DNA of 9,844 nucleotides from Actinomycetes bacterium (lineage in GTDB: Bacteria; Actinomycetota; Acidimicrobiia; Acidimicrobiales; RAAP-2). Shown here piece by piece: positions 1 to 7,607 of this stretch. The stretch covers positions 1-9,844 of the forward strand of contig JAKBCI010000039.1 of assembly GCA_021807965.1 (NCBI GenBank). Reading direction: 5' to 3'. Within the stretch, counting starts at the first letter, position 1. Each line of letters starts with the position of its first letter. The position numbers and the translations under genes are program-made. Below the pieces are notes generated by a model. The model was not told where the DNA came from, searched no databases, and saw nothing but the letters and a program-made list of their open reading frames with translations.

Positions 1-305
1 TCGGCGAGCGGATCATCGACGTCGAGTGGGACGGTTCGGCCGGGGGCCAGTACCGCGCGGTGCTCGAGGTGCTCGCGTTCGACCGATCACGCCTGTTGTT
101 GGACGTCTCCAAGGTGGTGGCCGAGTACCACCTGAACATCATCTCGAGCAGTACGACGTCCTCGGGGTCTCGAATCGTGCGGATGGTGTTTGACGTGGAG
201 CTAGCCGACCCCACCCATCTCTCCAGCCTGCTCAGTGCCCTCAAAGCGGTCGACGGCGTCTTCGACGCGTTTCGCCAGCTGCCCGGTCAGAACAAGGGTT
301 CATGA
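1..305 (+). CDS. relA: RelA/SpoT-family (p)ppGpp synthetase/hydrolase, C-terminal end (5' truncated)
   Basis: Only the last ~100 codons are present; the first complete codon begins at base 3, and the catalytic HD and synthetase domains lie upstream of the window. The visible part reads GERIIDVEWD, the linker typical of the Rel C-terminus, followed by an ACT domain (VLEVLAFDRSRLLLDVSKVV, then HLNIISSS, ending VDGVFDAFRQL). In full-length Rel proteins this regulatory region contributes to ribosome and tRNA sensing and to switching between (p)ppGpp synthesis and hydrolysis. The stop TGA (303-305) overlaps the hisS ATG as ATGA, so hisS is probably translationally coupled to it. Placement next to a synthetase gene matches the relA–hisS neighbourhood common in Actinobacteria and Firmicutes. 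A stand-alone ACT protein is unlikely given the preceding linker. Whether this is a bifunctional Rel cannot be seen here. Confidence 0.9.
   Translation, partial: GERIIDVEWDGSAGGQYRAVLEVLAFDRSRLLLDVSKVVAEYHLNIISSSTTSSGSRIVRMVFDVELADPTHLSSLLSALKAVDGVFDAFRQLPGQNKGS
294..298 (+). promoter_or_regulatory. Ribosome binding site of hisS
   Basis: AAGGG lies three bases before the hisS ATG at 302, inside the relA 3' end. The spacing is short. The same arrangement (AAGG-purine, three bases, NTGA) recurs before rarA, so the site helps in judging that start. Confidence 0.5.
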
Positions 306-1588
306 GCGAGTCGACGCCGCCGTTTCGCGCGCCGGTGGGTACCCACGACGTCCTGGCGCCGGCCTCGGCCCTCTGGGAGGGAGTGGTCTCGATCTTCGCG
401 TCGTTGGCGCACCGGTATGATTTCGGCCTGATCATCACGCCGATATTCGAAGACGTCGGCGTCTTTAACCGGGGAATTGGTGAGACGAGCGACGTGGCGA
501 GCAAGGAGATGTACGTTTTCACTGACCGTGGTGAGCGCACGTGGGCGCTTCGACCCGAAGGCACCGCGTCGGTGGTGCGGGCTTTCGTGCAGCACCAGCC
601 CCCGACGCCGTGGAAGGCGTGGTACGTGACGCCGGCCTTCCGCTACGAGCGTCCCCAGGCGGGGCGCTATCGACAGCACCATCAGCTAGGCGTCGAGGCG
701 CTCGGCAGCGATGATCCCGAGCTCGACGTCGAGGTAATTGCGCTCGCCTGGCGGTTTTTTGAGCGAGTCGGACTCGCTCGCGTGCGGCTGCTCATCAACT
801 CGATGGGGCACGACGAATGCCGGGGCGACTACGTGGCGCACCTGGGAGCCCATCTCGAGGCGAACGCCGCACAGCTGTGCGACGAGCATCGCCCCACGTG
901 GGCGAGGAACCCCCTGCGCGTGCTCGACTGCAAGCGCGAAGCGTGCGTCGCGGTGACCGAGCGTGGCCCGATGCTGCCCGAGTACCTCTGTGACGCGTGC
1001 CGTGATCACTTCGCCCAGGTCATCGCCGGTCTCGAGGGAATCGGCATCGAGGCGGTGCTTGCGCCACGCCTCGTGCGCGGCTTTGACTACTACACGCGCA
1101 CGACGTTTGAATTCGTGGCCGACGCCCTCGACAGCGCGCAAAACGCCATCGGCGGCGGCGGACGCTACGATCGCCTCGCCGAGCAGCTCGGGGGGCCGCC
1201 GACGAGCGGCATCGGCTTCGGCTGCGGCATCGAACGCCTGCTGATGGTTCGAGAGGCCGAAGGCGTCAGCGACGAGTTGATGTCGCGCACGCCGGACGTC
1301 TTCGTGGTCGATACGACCGGCTCGGGGGCCGCGACCGTCTTGGCCGACGCGTTGCGGCGCGGGGACGTCGCCGTGTCGCGCGCGTACGACGGACGGTCGA
1401 TGAAGGCGCAGATGCGAGCGGCCGATCGCTCGGGTGCGCGCTGGGCCCTGTTGATCGGGCCCACCGAGCACGCCGCCGGTCGCGTTACGATTAGGGACCT
1501 GCGCAGCGGGGACTTCGCGCAGGCGCAGCGAACGATTGACCAAGGCGACCTCGTCGCCGTCGTGCGCGAACTACTGACAGAGAAGTGA
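302..1588 (+). CDS. hisS: Histidyl-tRNA synthetase (HisRS)
   Basis: Charges tRNA(His) with histidine using ATP in the cytoplasm. The 428-residue product is full length for a bacterial class II HisRS. The catalytic core shows motif 1 around residues 40-70 and motif 2 around 107-135 (FRYERPQAGRYRQHHQ, residues 113-128). The histidine-specific motifs are LVRGFDYYTRTTFEF at 257-271, with the catalytic arginine R259, and GGGGRYD at 284-290. Motif 3 is GIGFGCGIERLL at 303-314. Residues ~330-428 form the HGTP anticodon-binding domain. The insertion domain has four cysteines (C210, C215, C230, C233), a possible metal site. The ATG at 302 overlaps the relA stop by four bases and gives the usual short N-terminus before the PVGTHDVL motif. 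The paralogue HisZ is unlikely because the HisA motifs and the anticodon domain are intact. Confidence 0.97.
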   Translation: MSESTPPFRAPVGTHDVLAPASALWEGVVSIFASLAHRYDFGLIITPIFEDVGVFNRGIGETSDVASKEMYVFTDRGERTWALRPEGTASVVRAFVQHQPPTPWKAWYVTPAFRYERPQAGRYRQHHQLGVEALGSDDPELDVEVIALAWRFFERVGLARVRLLINSMGHDECRGDYVAHLGAHLEANAAQLCDEHRPTWARNPLRVLDCKREACVAVTERGPMLPEYLCDACRDHFAQVIAGLEGIGIEAVLAPRLVRGFDYYTRTTFEFVADALDSAQNAIGGGGRYDRLAEQLGGPPTSGIGFGCGIERLLMVREAEGVSDELMSRTPDVFVVDTTGSGAATVLADALRRGDVAVSRAYDGRSMKAQMRAADRSGARWALLIGPTEHAAGRVTIRDLRSGDFAQAQRTIDQGDLVAVVRELLTEK

Positions 1589-3336
1589 TGACGATGATGA
1601 CGAGCCACGACGCCACGAGCCTGCGCGACCTGCTGTGCGGGTCGATTGACGCCTCGATGATCGGTCGGCGCATCACGGTCTGCGGCTGGGTCGCCAAGCG
1701 CCGCGAGCACGGCGAGCACCTGGCCTTCGTGGACGTGCGCGACCGCTCGGGACTCGTGCAGGCGGTCGTGTCCGGCACGCTCGACGTGCGCAGCGAGTAC
1801 GTCGTTCGAGTGACCGGCACGGTGACTCGCCGGCCCGAGGGCACCCGCAATGCCCGGCTGTCCACCGGTGAGGTCGAGCTCACCGAGTGCGACGTCGAAG
1901 TGCTGGCCGCGGCCGAGCCTCCGCCGTTCCAGCTCGATGAGCGGACCGACATCGACGAGCCGGTGCGGTTGCGCTACCGCTTCTTGGACCTGCGTCGCGA
2001 GTCGATGCAACGCAACTTGCGCCTGCGCGCGCGCGTGAATCGCGCGCTGCGCGCGGCGATGGACGAGCAGGGCTTCTGCGAGGTGGAGACCCCGCTGCTG
2101 TGGGCGCCGACGCCCGAAGGCGCCCGGGAGTTTGTCGTGCCGTCGCGCCAGCACCCGGGCGAGTTCTACGTCTTGCCCCAGAGCCCGCAGATCGCGAAGC
2201 AGTTGCTCATGGTCGGCGGCTTTGACCGCTACTACCAAATCGCGCGTTGCCTGCGCGACGAAGATCTTCGAGCGGATCGTCAGTTCGAGTTCACCCAGCT
2301 CGACCTCGAGGCGAGCTTCGTCTCCCAAGAAGACATCATGGCCTTCGTGTCGCGCGCGGTGCTCGACGCGGCCGAAGAGGCGACGGGTGAGCGTCCCGAG
2401 TCGATCGCGACGATGACGTGGGCCGACGCCCTCGATCGCTACGGCACCGACAAGCCCGACCTGCGCTTCGCGATGACGTTGCAGGACCTCACGAGCGCGT
2501 TCGCGTCGACGTCGGTGAAGGCACTGAGTGCCCCGGCCGTGAAGGCGATCAAGCTTACGAACGGCGCGTCGCTCACCCGCAGCCGGCTGGACCAGCTGAC
2601 CGATGAGGCGAAGGCCTTAGGCGCGAAGGGACTCGCCTGGTTCCGGGTGACGAGCGACGGGCTCGACGCGCCGCTCGGCCGGTTCCTTAACGCCGACGAG
2701 GCCGCCGCGATCAGGGCCGTCGACGACGCGGTGGTCGGTGACCTGGTGCTCGTCGTCGCGGACGAGCACGACCGGGCCTGTCGAGTGCTCGGATCGTTGC
2801 GCGTGATGCTCGGCGGGCCCCCGGTGAGCCAGGGGCCGCATCGCTACCTGTGGGTGACCGAGTTCCCGATGTTCGAAGGGGTCGACGACGACGGGAACCT
2901 GCTCGCGGCGCATCACCCATTCACAATGCCGCACGCCGACGACCTCGACCTCATCGAGACGAATCCCCTGCGGGTGCGATCGCAGGCGTACGACCTCGTC
3001 CTGAATGGCTGGGAGTTGGGCAGTGGGTCGGTGCGCATCCACCGCGCCGATATCCAGTCACGCATTTTCGCGGCGCTGGGCATCTCCGCCGACGACGCGG
3101 CGAGTCGATTCGGCTTCTTGCTCGGGGCCTTTCGCTACGGTGCGCCACCCCACGCCGGCTTCGCTTTCGGCATCGATCGTCTAACCGCTATTTTTGCCGG
3201 CGAGGAGAACATTCGCGAGGTGATTGCCTACCCGAAGACGCAGTCGGGCGCGGATCTGATGACCGGCGCCCCCAAGGCGATCACTGAACGTCAGTTGCGA
3301 GATCTGCACGTTCGCACGGTGGCGAAGGACACCTGA
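1588..3336 (+). CDS. aspS: Aspartyl-tRNA synthetase, probably non-discriminating (Asp-tRNA(Asp/Asn))
   Basis: Class II synthetase attaching aspartate to tRNA(Asp) and, from its residues, probably also to tRNA(Asn). The N-terminal OB-fold anticodon domain (~residues 25-110) contains RREHGEHLAFVDVRDRSG and RRPEGTRN. The core has QSPQ (~198-201), motif 2 RCLRDEDLRADRQFEFTQLD (~220-239) and motif 3 FGIDRLTAIFAGEENIREV (~527-545). A bacterial-type GAD insertion lies between about 285 and 420. The length, 582 residues, is normal. Several starts are possible: GTG 1585 (GTGA overlap with hisS), ATG 1588 (one-base overlap), ATG 1594 and ATG 1597. I chose ATG 1588, but ATG 1594 sits better behind the weak AGAGAAG at 1579-1585. 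The loop after the first OB-fold strands is about seven residues shorter than in the Pseudomonas enzyme as I recall it. The stop overlaps the proposed rarA CTG start. Confidence 0.96.
   Translation: MTMMTSHDATSLRDLLCGSIDASMIGRRITVCGWVAKRREHGEHLAFVDVRDRSGLVQAVVSGTLDVRSEYVVRVTGTVTRRPEGTRNARLSTGEVELTECDVEVLAAAEPPPFQLDERTDIDEPVRLRYRFLDLRRESMQRNLRLRARVNRALRAAMDEQGFCEVETPLLWAPTPEGAREFVVPSRQHPGEFYVLPQSPQIAKQLLMVGGFDRYYQIARCLRDEDLRADRQFEFTQLDLEASFVSQEDIMAFVSRAVLDAAEEATGERPESIATMTWADALDRYGTDKPDLRFAMTLQDLTSAFASTSVKALSAPAVKAIKLTNGASLTRSRLDQLTDEAKALGAKGLAWFRVTSDGLDAPLGRFLNADEAAAIRAVDDAVVGDLVLVVADEHDRACRVLGSLRVMLGGPPVSQGPHRYLWVTEFPMFEGVDDDGNLLAAHHPFTMPHADDLDLIETNPLRVRSQAYDLVLNGWELGSGSVRIHRADIQSRIFAALGISADDAASRFGFLLGAFRYGAPPHAGFAFGIDRLTAIFAGEENIREVIAYPKTQSGADLMTGAPKAITERQLRDLHVRTVAKDT
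3325..3329 (+). promoter_or_regulatory. Putative ribosome binding site for the rarA CTG start
   Basis: AAGGA lies three bases before the CTG at 3333, within the last aspS codons. It has the same spacing as AAGGG before hisS. It supports initiation at the aspS/rarA junction rather than at the internal GTG 3426, which has no comparable purine-rich motif immediately upstream. Confidence 0.45.
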
Positions 3337-4634
3337 CGTCGCTCTTCGACGACGCCGCCGACCGGCGCCGGGCGGCGTCGGCGCCACTGGCGGAGCTGCT
3401 ACGCCCGCGCTCGCTCGACGACGTCGTGGGCCAGGACCACCTGGTGGGCGAGGGGGGAGCCCTGCGCGCGATGGTGTCGGCCGGCCGACTGACCTCACTG
3501 GTGCTGTGGGGACCCGCCGGCACGGGTAAGACGACCATTGCTCGACTCGTGGCGCTCGGCGCGGGCTACGACATTGCGAGCCTGTCGGCGGTGACGAGTG
3601 GCGTACGCGACGTGCGCGACGCCCTGGACGCCGCCCGCCGCCGGCTCGGCGAACGGGGCCGACCGACTGTGCTGTTCATCGACGAGGTGCACCGGTTCAA
3701 TCGGGCCCAGCAGGATCTGCTGTTGCCGGCCACGGAAGTCGGCGACATCGTCCTCATCGGGGCGACGACGGAGAACCCGTACTTCGAGGTGAACGCCGCC
3801 CTACTGAGTCGAACGACGTTGTGGCGCCTGCGCCGTCTCTCGCCGACGTCGCTGCGAGAACTCGCGCTGCGGGGCGCGGCGCTGCGGGGCCGAGACGTTG
3901 ACGACGCGGCAATCGAGACGCTGGTCGACGGCGCCGACGGTGACGCCCGCGCGGTGCTGACGACGCTCGACACGGCGATCGTGCTCGCCGGCGATGGCGC
4001 GGTGACCAGTCAGCACGTGGTGCGAGCGCGCGACGGGCGCGTGTACCACCAGTCACGTGACACCCACTACGACCAGATCAGCGCCTTCATTAAGTCCGTA
4101 CGCGGATCAGATCCTGACGCGGCGCTCTACTGGCTCGTGACGCTGCTCGAGAGCGGGGAGAGCGCGCGGTTCATTGCTCGCCGCCTCGTCATCTTGGCCA
4201 GCGAGGATATTGGCCTGGCGGATCCGCGCGCGCTGTGGACAGCCGACGCCGCCGCACGGTCCGTGGAGCTCGTCGGGCTACCCGAGGCGCGACTCACGCT
4301 GGCCCAGGCGACGCTCGCGCTGGCGCTCGCGCCCAAGAGCAACAGCGTGACTCGCGCGCTCGGTGCGGCGACGACCGCCGTACGCCGAGGCGGCGTCGAC
4401 GTGCCCGACCACCTACGCGACGCCCACTACTCGGGGGCCGCGAGCGAAGGGTTCGGAACTAACTACCGCTATCCGCACGACGAGCCGAGCGGCTGGGTTG
4501 ACCAGCCCTATCTCCCGACGTCGCTCACGGACGTGAACTTCTACGAACCATCCGAGCACGGTGACGAGCCGGCGACGGCGCAGAGCTGGCGGCTGCGCTC
4601 CAGGCGGGCGCCGGGTGGCCCGCCAGTAGAGTGA
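3333..4634 (+). CDS. rarA: Replication-associated recombination protein A (RarA/MgsA), AAA+ ATPase, probable CTG start
   Basis: AAA+ ATPase of the clamp-loader/WRNIP1 group, which acts at stalled replication forks and single-strand DNA ends. Numbered from CTG 3333 (433 residues), it shows Walker A GPAGTGKTT at 60-68, Walker B VLFIDEVHRF at 113-122, sensor 1 GATTENP at 143-149, a likely arginine finger in LLSR (R160), and sensor 2 in GDAR (~R206). The conserved C-terminal oligomerisation region runs from HYDQISAFIKSVRGSDPDAA (~245-264) to YRYPHDEPSGW. The N-terminus (SLFDDAADRRR, then PLAELLRPRSLDDVVGQDHL) is typical RarA. However, no ATG, GTG or TTG occurs in this frame between the stop at 3285-3287 and GTG 3426. 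Starting at GTG 3426 would remove 31 residues, including the conserved PLAxxLRPxxLDDVV stretch. CTG 3333 overlaps the aspS stop as CTGA and is the best candidate. A sequencing or assembly error is the alternative. Confidence 0.93.
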   Translation: MTSLFDDAADRRRAASAPLAELLRPRSLDDVVGQDHLVGEGGALRAMVSAGRLTSLVLWGPAGTGKTTIARLVALGAGYDIASLSAVTSGVRDVRDALDAARRRLGERGRPTVLFIDEVHRFNRAQQDLLLPATEVGDIVLIGATTENPYFEVNAALLSRTTLWRLRRLSPTSLRELALRGAALRGRDVDDAAIETLVDGADGDARAVLTTLDTAIVLAGDGAVTSQHVVRARDGRVYHQSRDTHYDQISAFIKSVRGSDPDAALYWLVTLLESGESARFIARRLVILASEDIGLADPRALWTADAAARSVELVGLPEARLTLAQATLALALAPKSNSVTRALGAATTAVRRGGVDVPDHLRDAHYSGAASEGFGTNYRYPHDEPSGWVDQPYLPTSLTDVNFYEPSEHGDEPATAQSWRLRSRRAPGGPPVE

Positions 4635-7186
4635 GGGCCGTGGAAGCCGCCGAACTTCGATCAACGTTTCTGTCGTACTTCGCTTCGCGCGGCCACTCGG
4701 TGGTGCCCTCGGCGAGTCTCATTCCCCACGACCCATCGCTGCTGTTCACCATCGCGGGGATGGTGCCGTTCAAGCCCTACTTTCTCCAAGAGGAGGTGCC
4801 TCCCTACCGGCGCGCGGTGTCGATCCAGAAGTGCTTTCGGGCGCCGGACATTGACATCATCGGCACGACGCAGCGTCACCTGACCTTCTTTGAGATGATG
4901 GGGAACTTCTCCTTTGGCGACTACTTCAAGGAACGCGCCATTGAGTACGCGTGGGGCCTGATCACCGAGGGGTTCGGCCTGGACCCGGACCGGCTCTGGG
5001 TGACGGTTCACTTGTCCGACGACGAGGCGGAGGCTATCTGGCGCGACGTGATCGGTGTCGCGCCCGAACGGATCCAACGGCTCGACGAGGACAACTTCTG
5101 GGGTATGGGCGACAGTGGGCCGTGCGGACCGTGTTCGGAGATTTTCTTTGACAAGGGCAGCGCCTTTGGCGCCGACGGCGGGCCGGCGCACGGAGGCGAG
5201 GACCGCTTCATCGAGTTTTGGAACCTCGTCTTCATGCAGTATGAACGCGGGCCCGGAGGGTCCCTGACCGAGCTGCCCACGAAGAACATCGATACCGGCG
5301 CCGGCTTCGAACGTGTCCTGTCGATCCTGAACGGGGTGGAGTCGGTCTTTGCGACGGACCTCTTTGCGCCGCTGCTCGACGCCGCCGCGCGGGCCGTCGA
5401 CCGGCCCTACGGCCGCGATGCGACTGTCGACGTTGCGACCCTGCGCATCGCCGAGCACGGCCGCGCGATGACCATGCTCGTGGCCGACGGCGTACTGCCG
5501 ACCAACGAAGGGCGCGGCTACGTGCTGCGCCGTATCGTTCGCCGCGCGATCCTCGCGGCGCGACGAACGGGATCTGAGGCGAAACTGGTCGCGGCGCTGG
5601 TGGACGCCACGATCGAGAAGATGGGCTCGGCGTACCCGGTGCTGATCAAGGACCGAGACCTGATCGTGGAGGTCCTCGAACGCGAAGAGGCCGGCTTCGA
5701 ACGCACCCTGCGCGCCGGTATGACGCTCCTGGACGAAGCTCGCGCCCAGGTGGTCGCGCGCGGCGAGACGGTGATTCCCGGTGATGTCGCCTTTCGACTG
5801 CACGACACGCACGGATTCCCCGTCGAGCTGACCGAAGAGGTGGCCGAGGAAACGGGACTGACGGTTGACCACGACGGCTTCGACGAGGCCATGCGGGACC
5901 AGCGCGCCCGGGCTCGCGCGGCGGCCAAGACGCTTCGCGTGGCCGACGACACCCAGTATCGCGAGCTTCTCGAGCGCCACGGCGAGACCGAGTTCGTTGG
6001 GCGTGAGGTGTCGCGCTACAGCGTGGAGACTGAGGTGATCGCGGTGCTCGGCGGCGAGTCATTTTCCGAGCTGTTTCTCGAAGTCTCACCGTTCTACGCC
6101 GAGTCCGGCGGGCAGGTCGGCGACGCCGGGACGGTGGTGACCGAGACGGGCCGCTTCGAGGTCGACGATACCCAGACGGTGGCTGGCGGGCTCATCGCGC
6201 ACCGGGGTCAGCTACGCGGCGAGATCCTGCCCGGGCAGGTGGCCGTGGCGACTATTGACCCCGTTCGCCGCGAGGCGATCCGACGCAACCACACGGCGAC
6301 CCACCTGCTGCACGCGGGACTGCGAGCGGTGCTCGGCGACCACGTTCGCCAACAGGGCTCGTACGTGGCGGACGATCGACTGCGATTCGACTTCTCCCAC
6401 GGCGCGGGCCTGCGCGACGAGGAGGTCGACGCCGTGCTCGTCATGGTGAACAGCGACGTCGTGGCCAACGAGGGCGTCGATACGATCCAGACCAGCAAGC
6501 GCGAGGCCGAAGCCATGGGCGCGGTGGCTTTTTTCGGCGACAAGTACGGTGATCGGGTTCGAGTGGTACGCGCCGGTCCCCACAGCCTCGAGTTCTGCGG
6601 TGGCACGCACGTGGACCGACTGGGCGATATCGGCCAAGTCCAACTGGTGAGCGAGTCATCCATCGGGGCCAATACCCGGCGGATCGAAGCGGTGAGTGGT
6701 CTGGGAGCGATGCGGCGCAGTCGCGAGCTCGAACGGGTCGTCGCCGCGGTCGCTGGGGTGCTCAAGACGTCGCGCGAGGACGTGGTGCCGGCCCTCGCTC
6801 GGCTCCTCGAGCGTCAGCGGGACGTTGAACGTGAGTTGGGCACCCTGCGCCAGGCCCGGCTCGCGGCGCTGGTCGACGAGTTGCACCGCGGTTTCCCGGG
6901 CGCCGACGTCATCGCTCGCGTCGACGACGTCTCGGGGGACCAGCTCCGCGGCCTCGCCCACGACGTGCAGCGACGCGGTCATCGCCTCTGCGTGTTGGTC
7001 GGCGTCGCGGATTCGAAGGTGGGCATTGCGGTAGCGACCGACGAGTCACTCGATGCGCAGGCCGTGGTAAAGGGCCTCGCGGCACTGGTGGGCGGGGGCG
7101 GGGGCGGCACGAGCCGACTCGCGTTGGCCGGCGGTCGTGACGTCGGCGGCGTCGAGCGAGTGCTCGCGTCGGCCGCGTCGCTGTAG
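4631..7186 (+). CDS. alaS: Alanyl-tRNA synthetase (AlaRS) with editing domain
   Basis: Charges tRNA(Ala) and clears mischarged Ser/Gly-tRNA(Ala). In the 851-residue product the class II core covers roughly 1-250. It has motif 2 from KCFRAPDIDIIGTTQRH to GNFSFGDYFKERAI (~67-104), GPCGPCSEI at 163-171 and motif 3 GAGFERVLSI around 223-232. The editing domain has HTATH (H554, H558) and FCGGTH (C656, H660), the four metal-ligand positions of the family, all intact. The C-Ala domain (~750-851) ends with the glycine-rich GGGGGGTSRLALAGG. GTG 4631 overlaps the rarA stop as GTGA. GTG 4640, behind GAGGG (4633-4637), would give MEAAELRSTFL, which matches the usual AlaRS N-terminus exactly and is an equally good start. 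The length is slightly below the common ~870-900, with no missing domain. Confidence 0.97.
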   Translation: MRAVEAAELRSTFLSYFASRGHSVVPSASLIPHDPSLLFTIAGMVPFKPYFLQEEVPPYRRAVSIQKCFRAPDIDIIGTTQRHLTFFEMMGNFSFGDYFKERAIEYAWGLITEGFGLDPDRLWVTVHLSDDEAEAIWRDVIGVAPERIQRLDEDNFWGMGDSGPCGPCSEIFFDKGSAFGADGGPAHGGEDRFIEFWNLVFMQYERGPGGSLTELPTKNIDTGAGFERVLSILNGVESVFATDLFAPLLDAAARAVDRPYGRDATVDVATLRIAEHGRAMTMLVADGVLPTNEGRGYVLRRIVRRAILAARRTGSEAKLVAALVDATIEKMGSAYPVLIKDRDLIVEVLEREEAGFERTLRAGMTLLDEARAQVVARGETVIPGDVAFRLHDTHGFPVELTEEVAEETGLTVDHDGFDEAMRDQRARARAAAKTLRVADDTQYRELLERHGETEFVGREVSRYSVETEVIAVLGGESFSELFLEVSPFYAESGGQVGDAGTVVTETGRFEVDDTQTVAGGLIAHRGQLRGEILPGQVAVATIDPVRREAIRRNHTATHLLHAGLRAVLGDHVRQQGSYVADDRLRFDFSHGAGLRDEEVDAVLVMVNSDVVANEGVDTIQTSKREAEAMGAVAFFGDKYGDRVRVVRAGPHSLEFCGGTHVDRLGDIGQVQLVSESSIGANTRRIEAVSGLGAMRRSRELERVVAAVAGVLKTSREDVVPALARLLERQRDVERELGTLRQARLAALVDELHRGFPGADVIARVDDVSGDQLRGLAHDVQRRGHRLCVLVGVADSKVGIAVATDESLDAQAVVKGLAALVGGGGGGTSRLALAGGRDVGGVERVLASAASL

Positions 7187-7190
7187 AGCC

Positions 7191-7607
7191 GTGGGCCGGA
7201 TTCTCGGCCTCGATCCCGGTGCGAAGCGCTGTGGCGTCGCGATCACTGACTCGGCGCGCACGATGGCCTTTCCTCGAGCGGCGCTCAACGTGGGCGAGGA
7301 CCTGGTGATGCTGATCGGCCAGATGGTAGAGGAGGAGTCCGTCGACCTGATCGTGGTGGGCCGACCGGTTGCGTTGTCGGGCCGAGAGACGACGAGCACG
7401 TTGATGGCCGACGGCGTGTTCTCGGCGCTTCGCGCGTCGCTGCATCACGCGTCGATCATCCAGTGGGATGAGCGGCTGACGACCCGCGAGGCGACGCGCG
7501 GCCTGCACGCCGCCGGTCACCGCAGCGCCGATCACCGCGAGCGAGTCGACAGCGCCGCGGCCGTCGTGCTGCTGCAGCACTACGTGGACTCACTTCGTGC
7601 GCCGTAG
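7191..7607 (+). CDS. ruvX: RuvX/YqgF family RNase H-fold nuclease (putative pre-16S rRNA nuclease / Holliday junction resolvase)
   Basis: 138-residue RNase H-fold protein of the YqgF family, linked in different bacteria to 16S rRNA 5'-end maturation and to Holliday junction processing. The sequence does not decide between these roles. It has the first strand GLDPGAKRCGVAITD (residues 6-20) with the acidic D8, then VVGRPVALSGRET (~55-67), WDERLTT (92-98, with D93/E94) and the last acidic residue in RVDSAAAVVLLQHY (D120). These are the expected carboxylate positions. GTG 7191 is chosen because it places the GRILGLDPG motif at the N-terminus as in the family. A longer reading from GTG 7137 would add 18 residues lying inside the alaS C-terminus and lacking family character. 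It starts four bases after the alaS stop and overlaps mltG by eleven bases, in the usual actinobacterial alaS–ruvX–mltG–aroE order. Confidence 0.93.
   Translation: MGRILGLDPGAKRCGVAITDSARTMAFPRAALNVGEDLVMLIGQMVEEESVDLIVVGRPVALSGRETTSTLMADGVFSALRASLHHASIIQWDERLTTREATRGLHAAGHRSADHRERVDSAAAVVLLQHYVDSLRAP

Noticed and set aside
1165..2328. Minus-strand open frame (387 codons) across hisS and aspS
   Set aside because: It spans the junction of two well-supported plus-strand genes and has low-complexity Arg/Ala/His composition and no domain.
3426..3428. GTG 3426 as the rarA start
   Set aside because: It is the first canonical start, but it would delete 31 residues including the conserved LAxxLRPxxLDDVV stretch, and it has no convincing Shine-Dalgarno motif.
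4661..5980. Long minus-strand open frame (439 codons) opposite alaS
   Set aside because: It mirrors a certain gene, is rich in Arg and His, shows no recognisable motif, and is what high-GC codon usage produces by avoiding TTA, CTA and TCA codons in the sense frame.
7090..7110. G-rich run as a possible G-quadruplex
   Set aside because: Only three tracts of three or more G are adjacent, and the run is explained by the conserved poly-glycine motif of the AlaRS C-terminal domain.
7137..7190. Upstream extension of ruvX from GTG 7137
   Set aside because: The added 18 residues overlap the alaS C-terminus and are not family-like; GTG 7191 puts GRILGLDPG at the N-terminus as expected.
7187..7190. 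Possible terminator or promoter at the only intergenic gap
   Set aside because: The gap is four bases long, with no room for a hairpin or -10/-35 elements and no T-run following.
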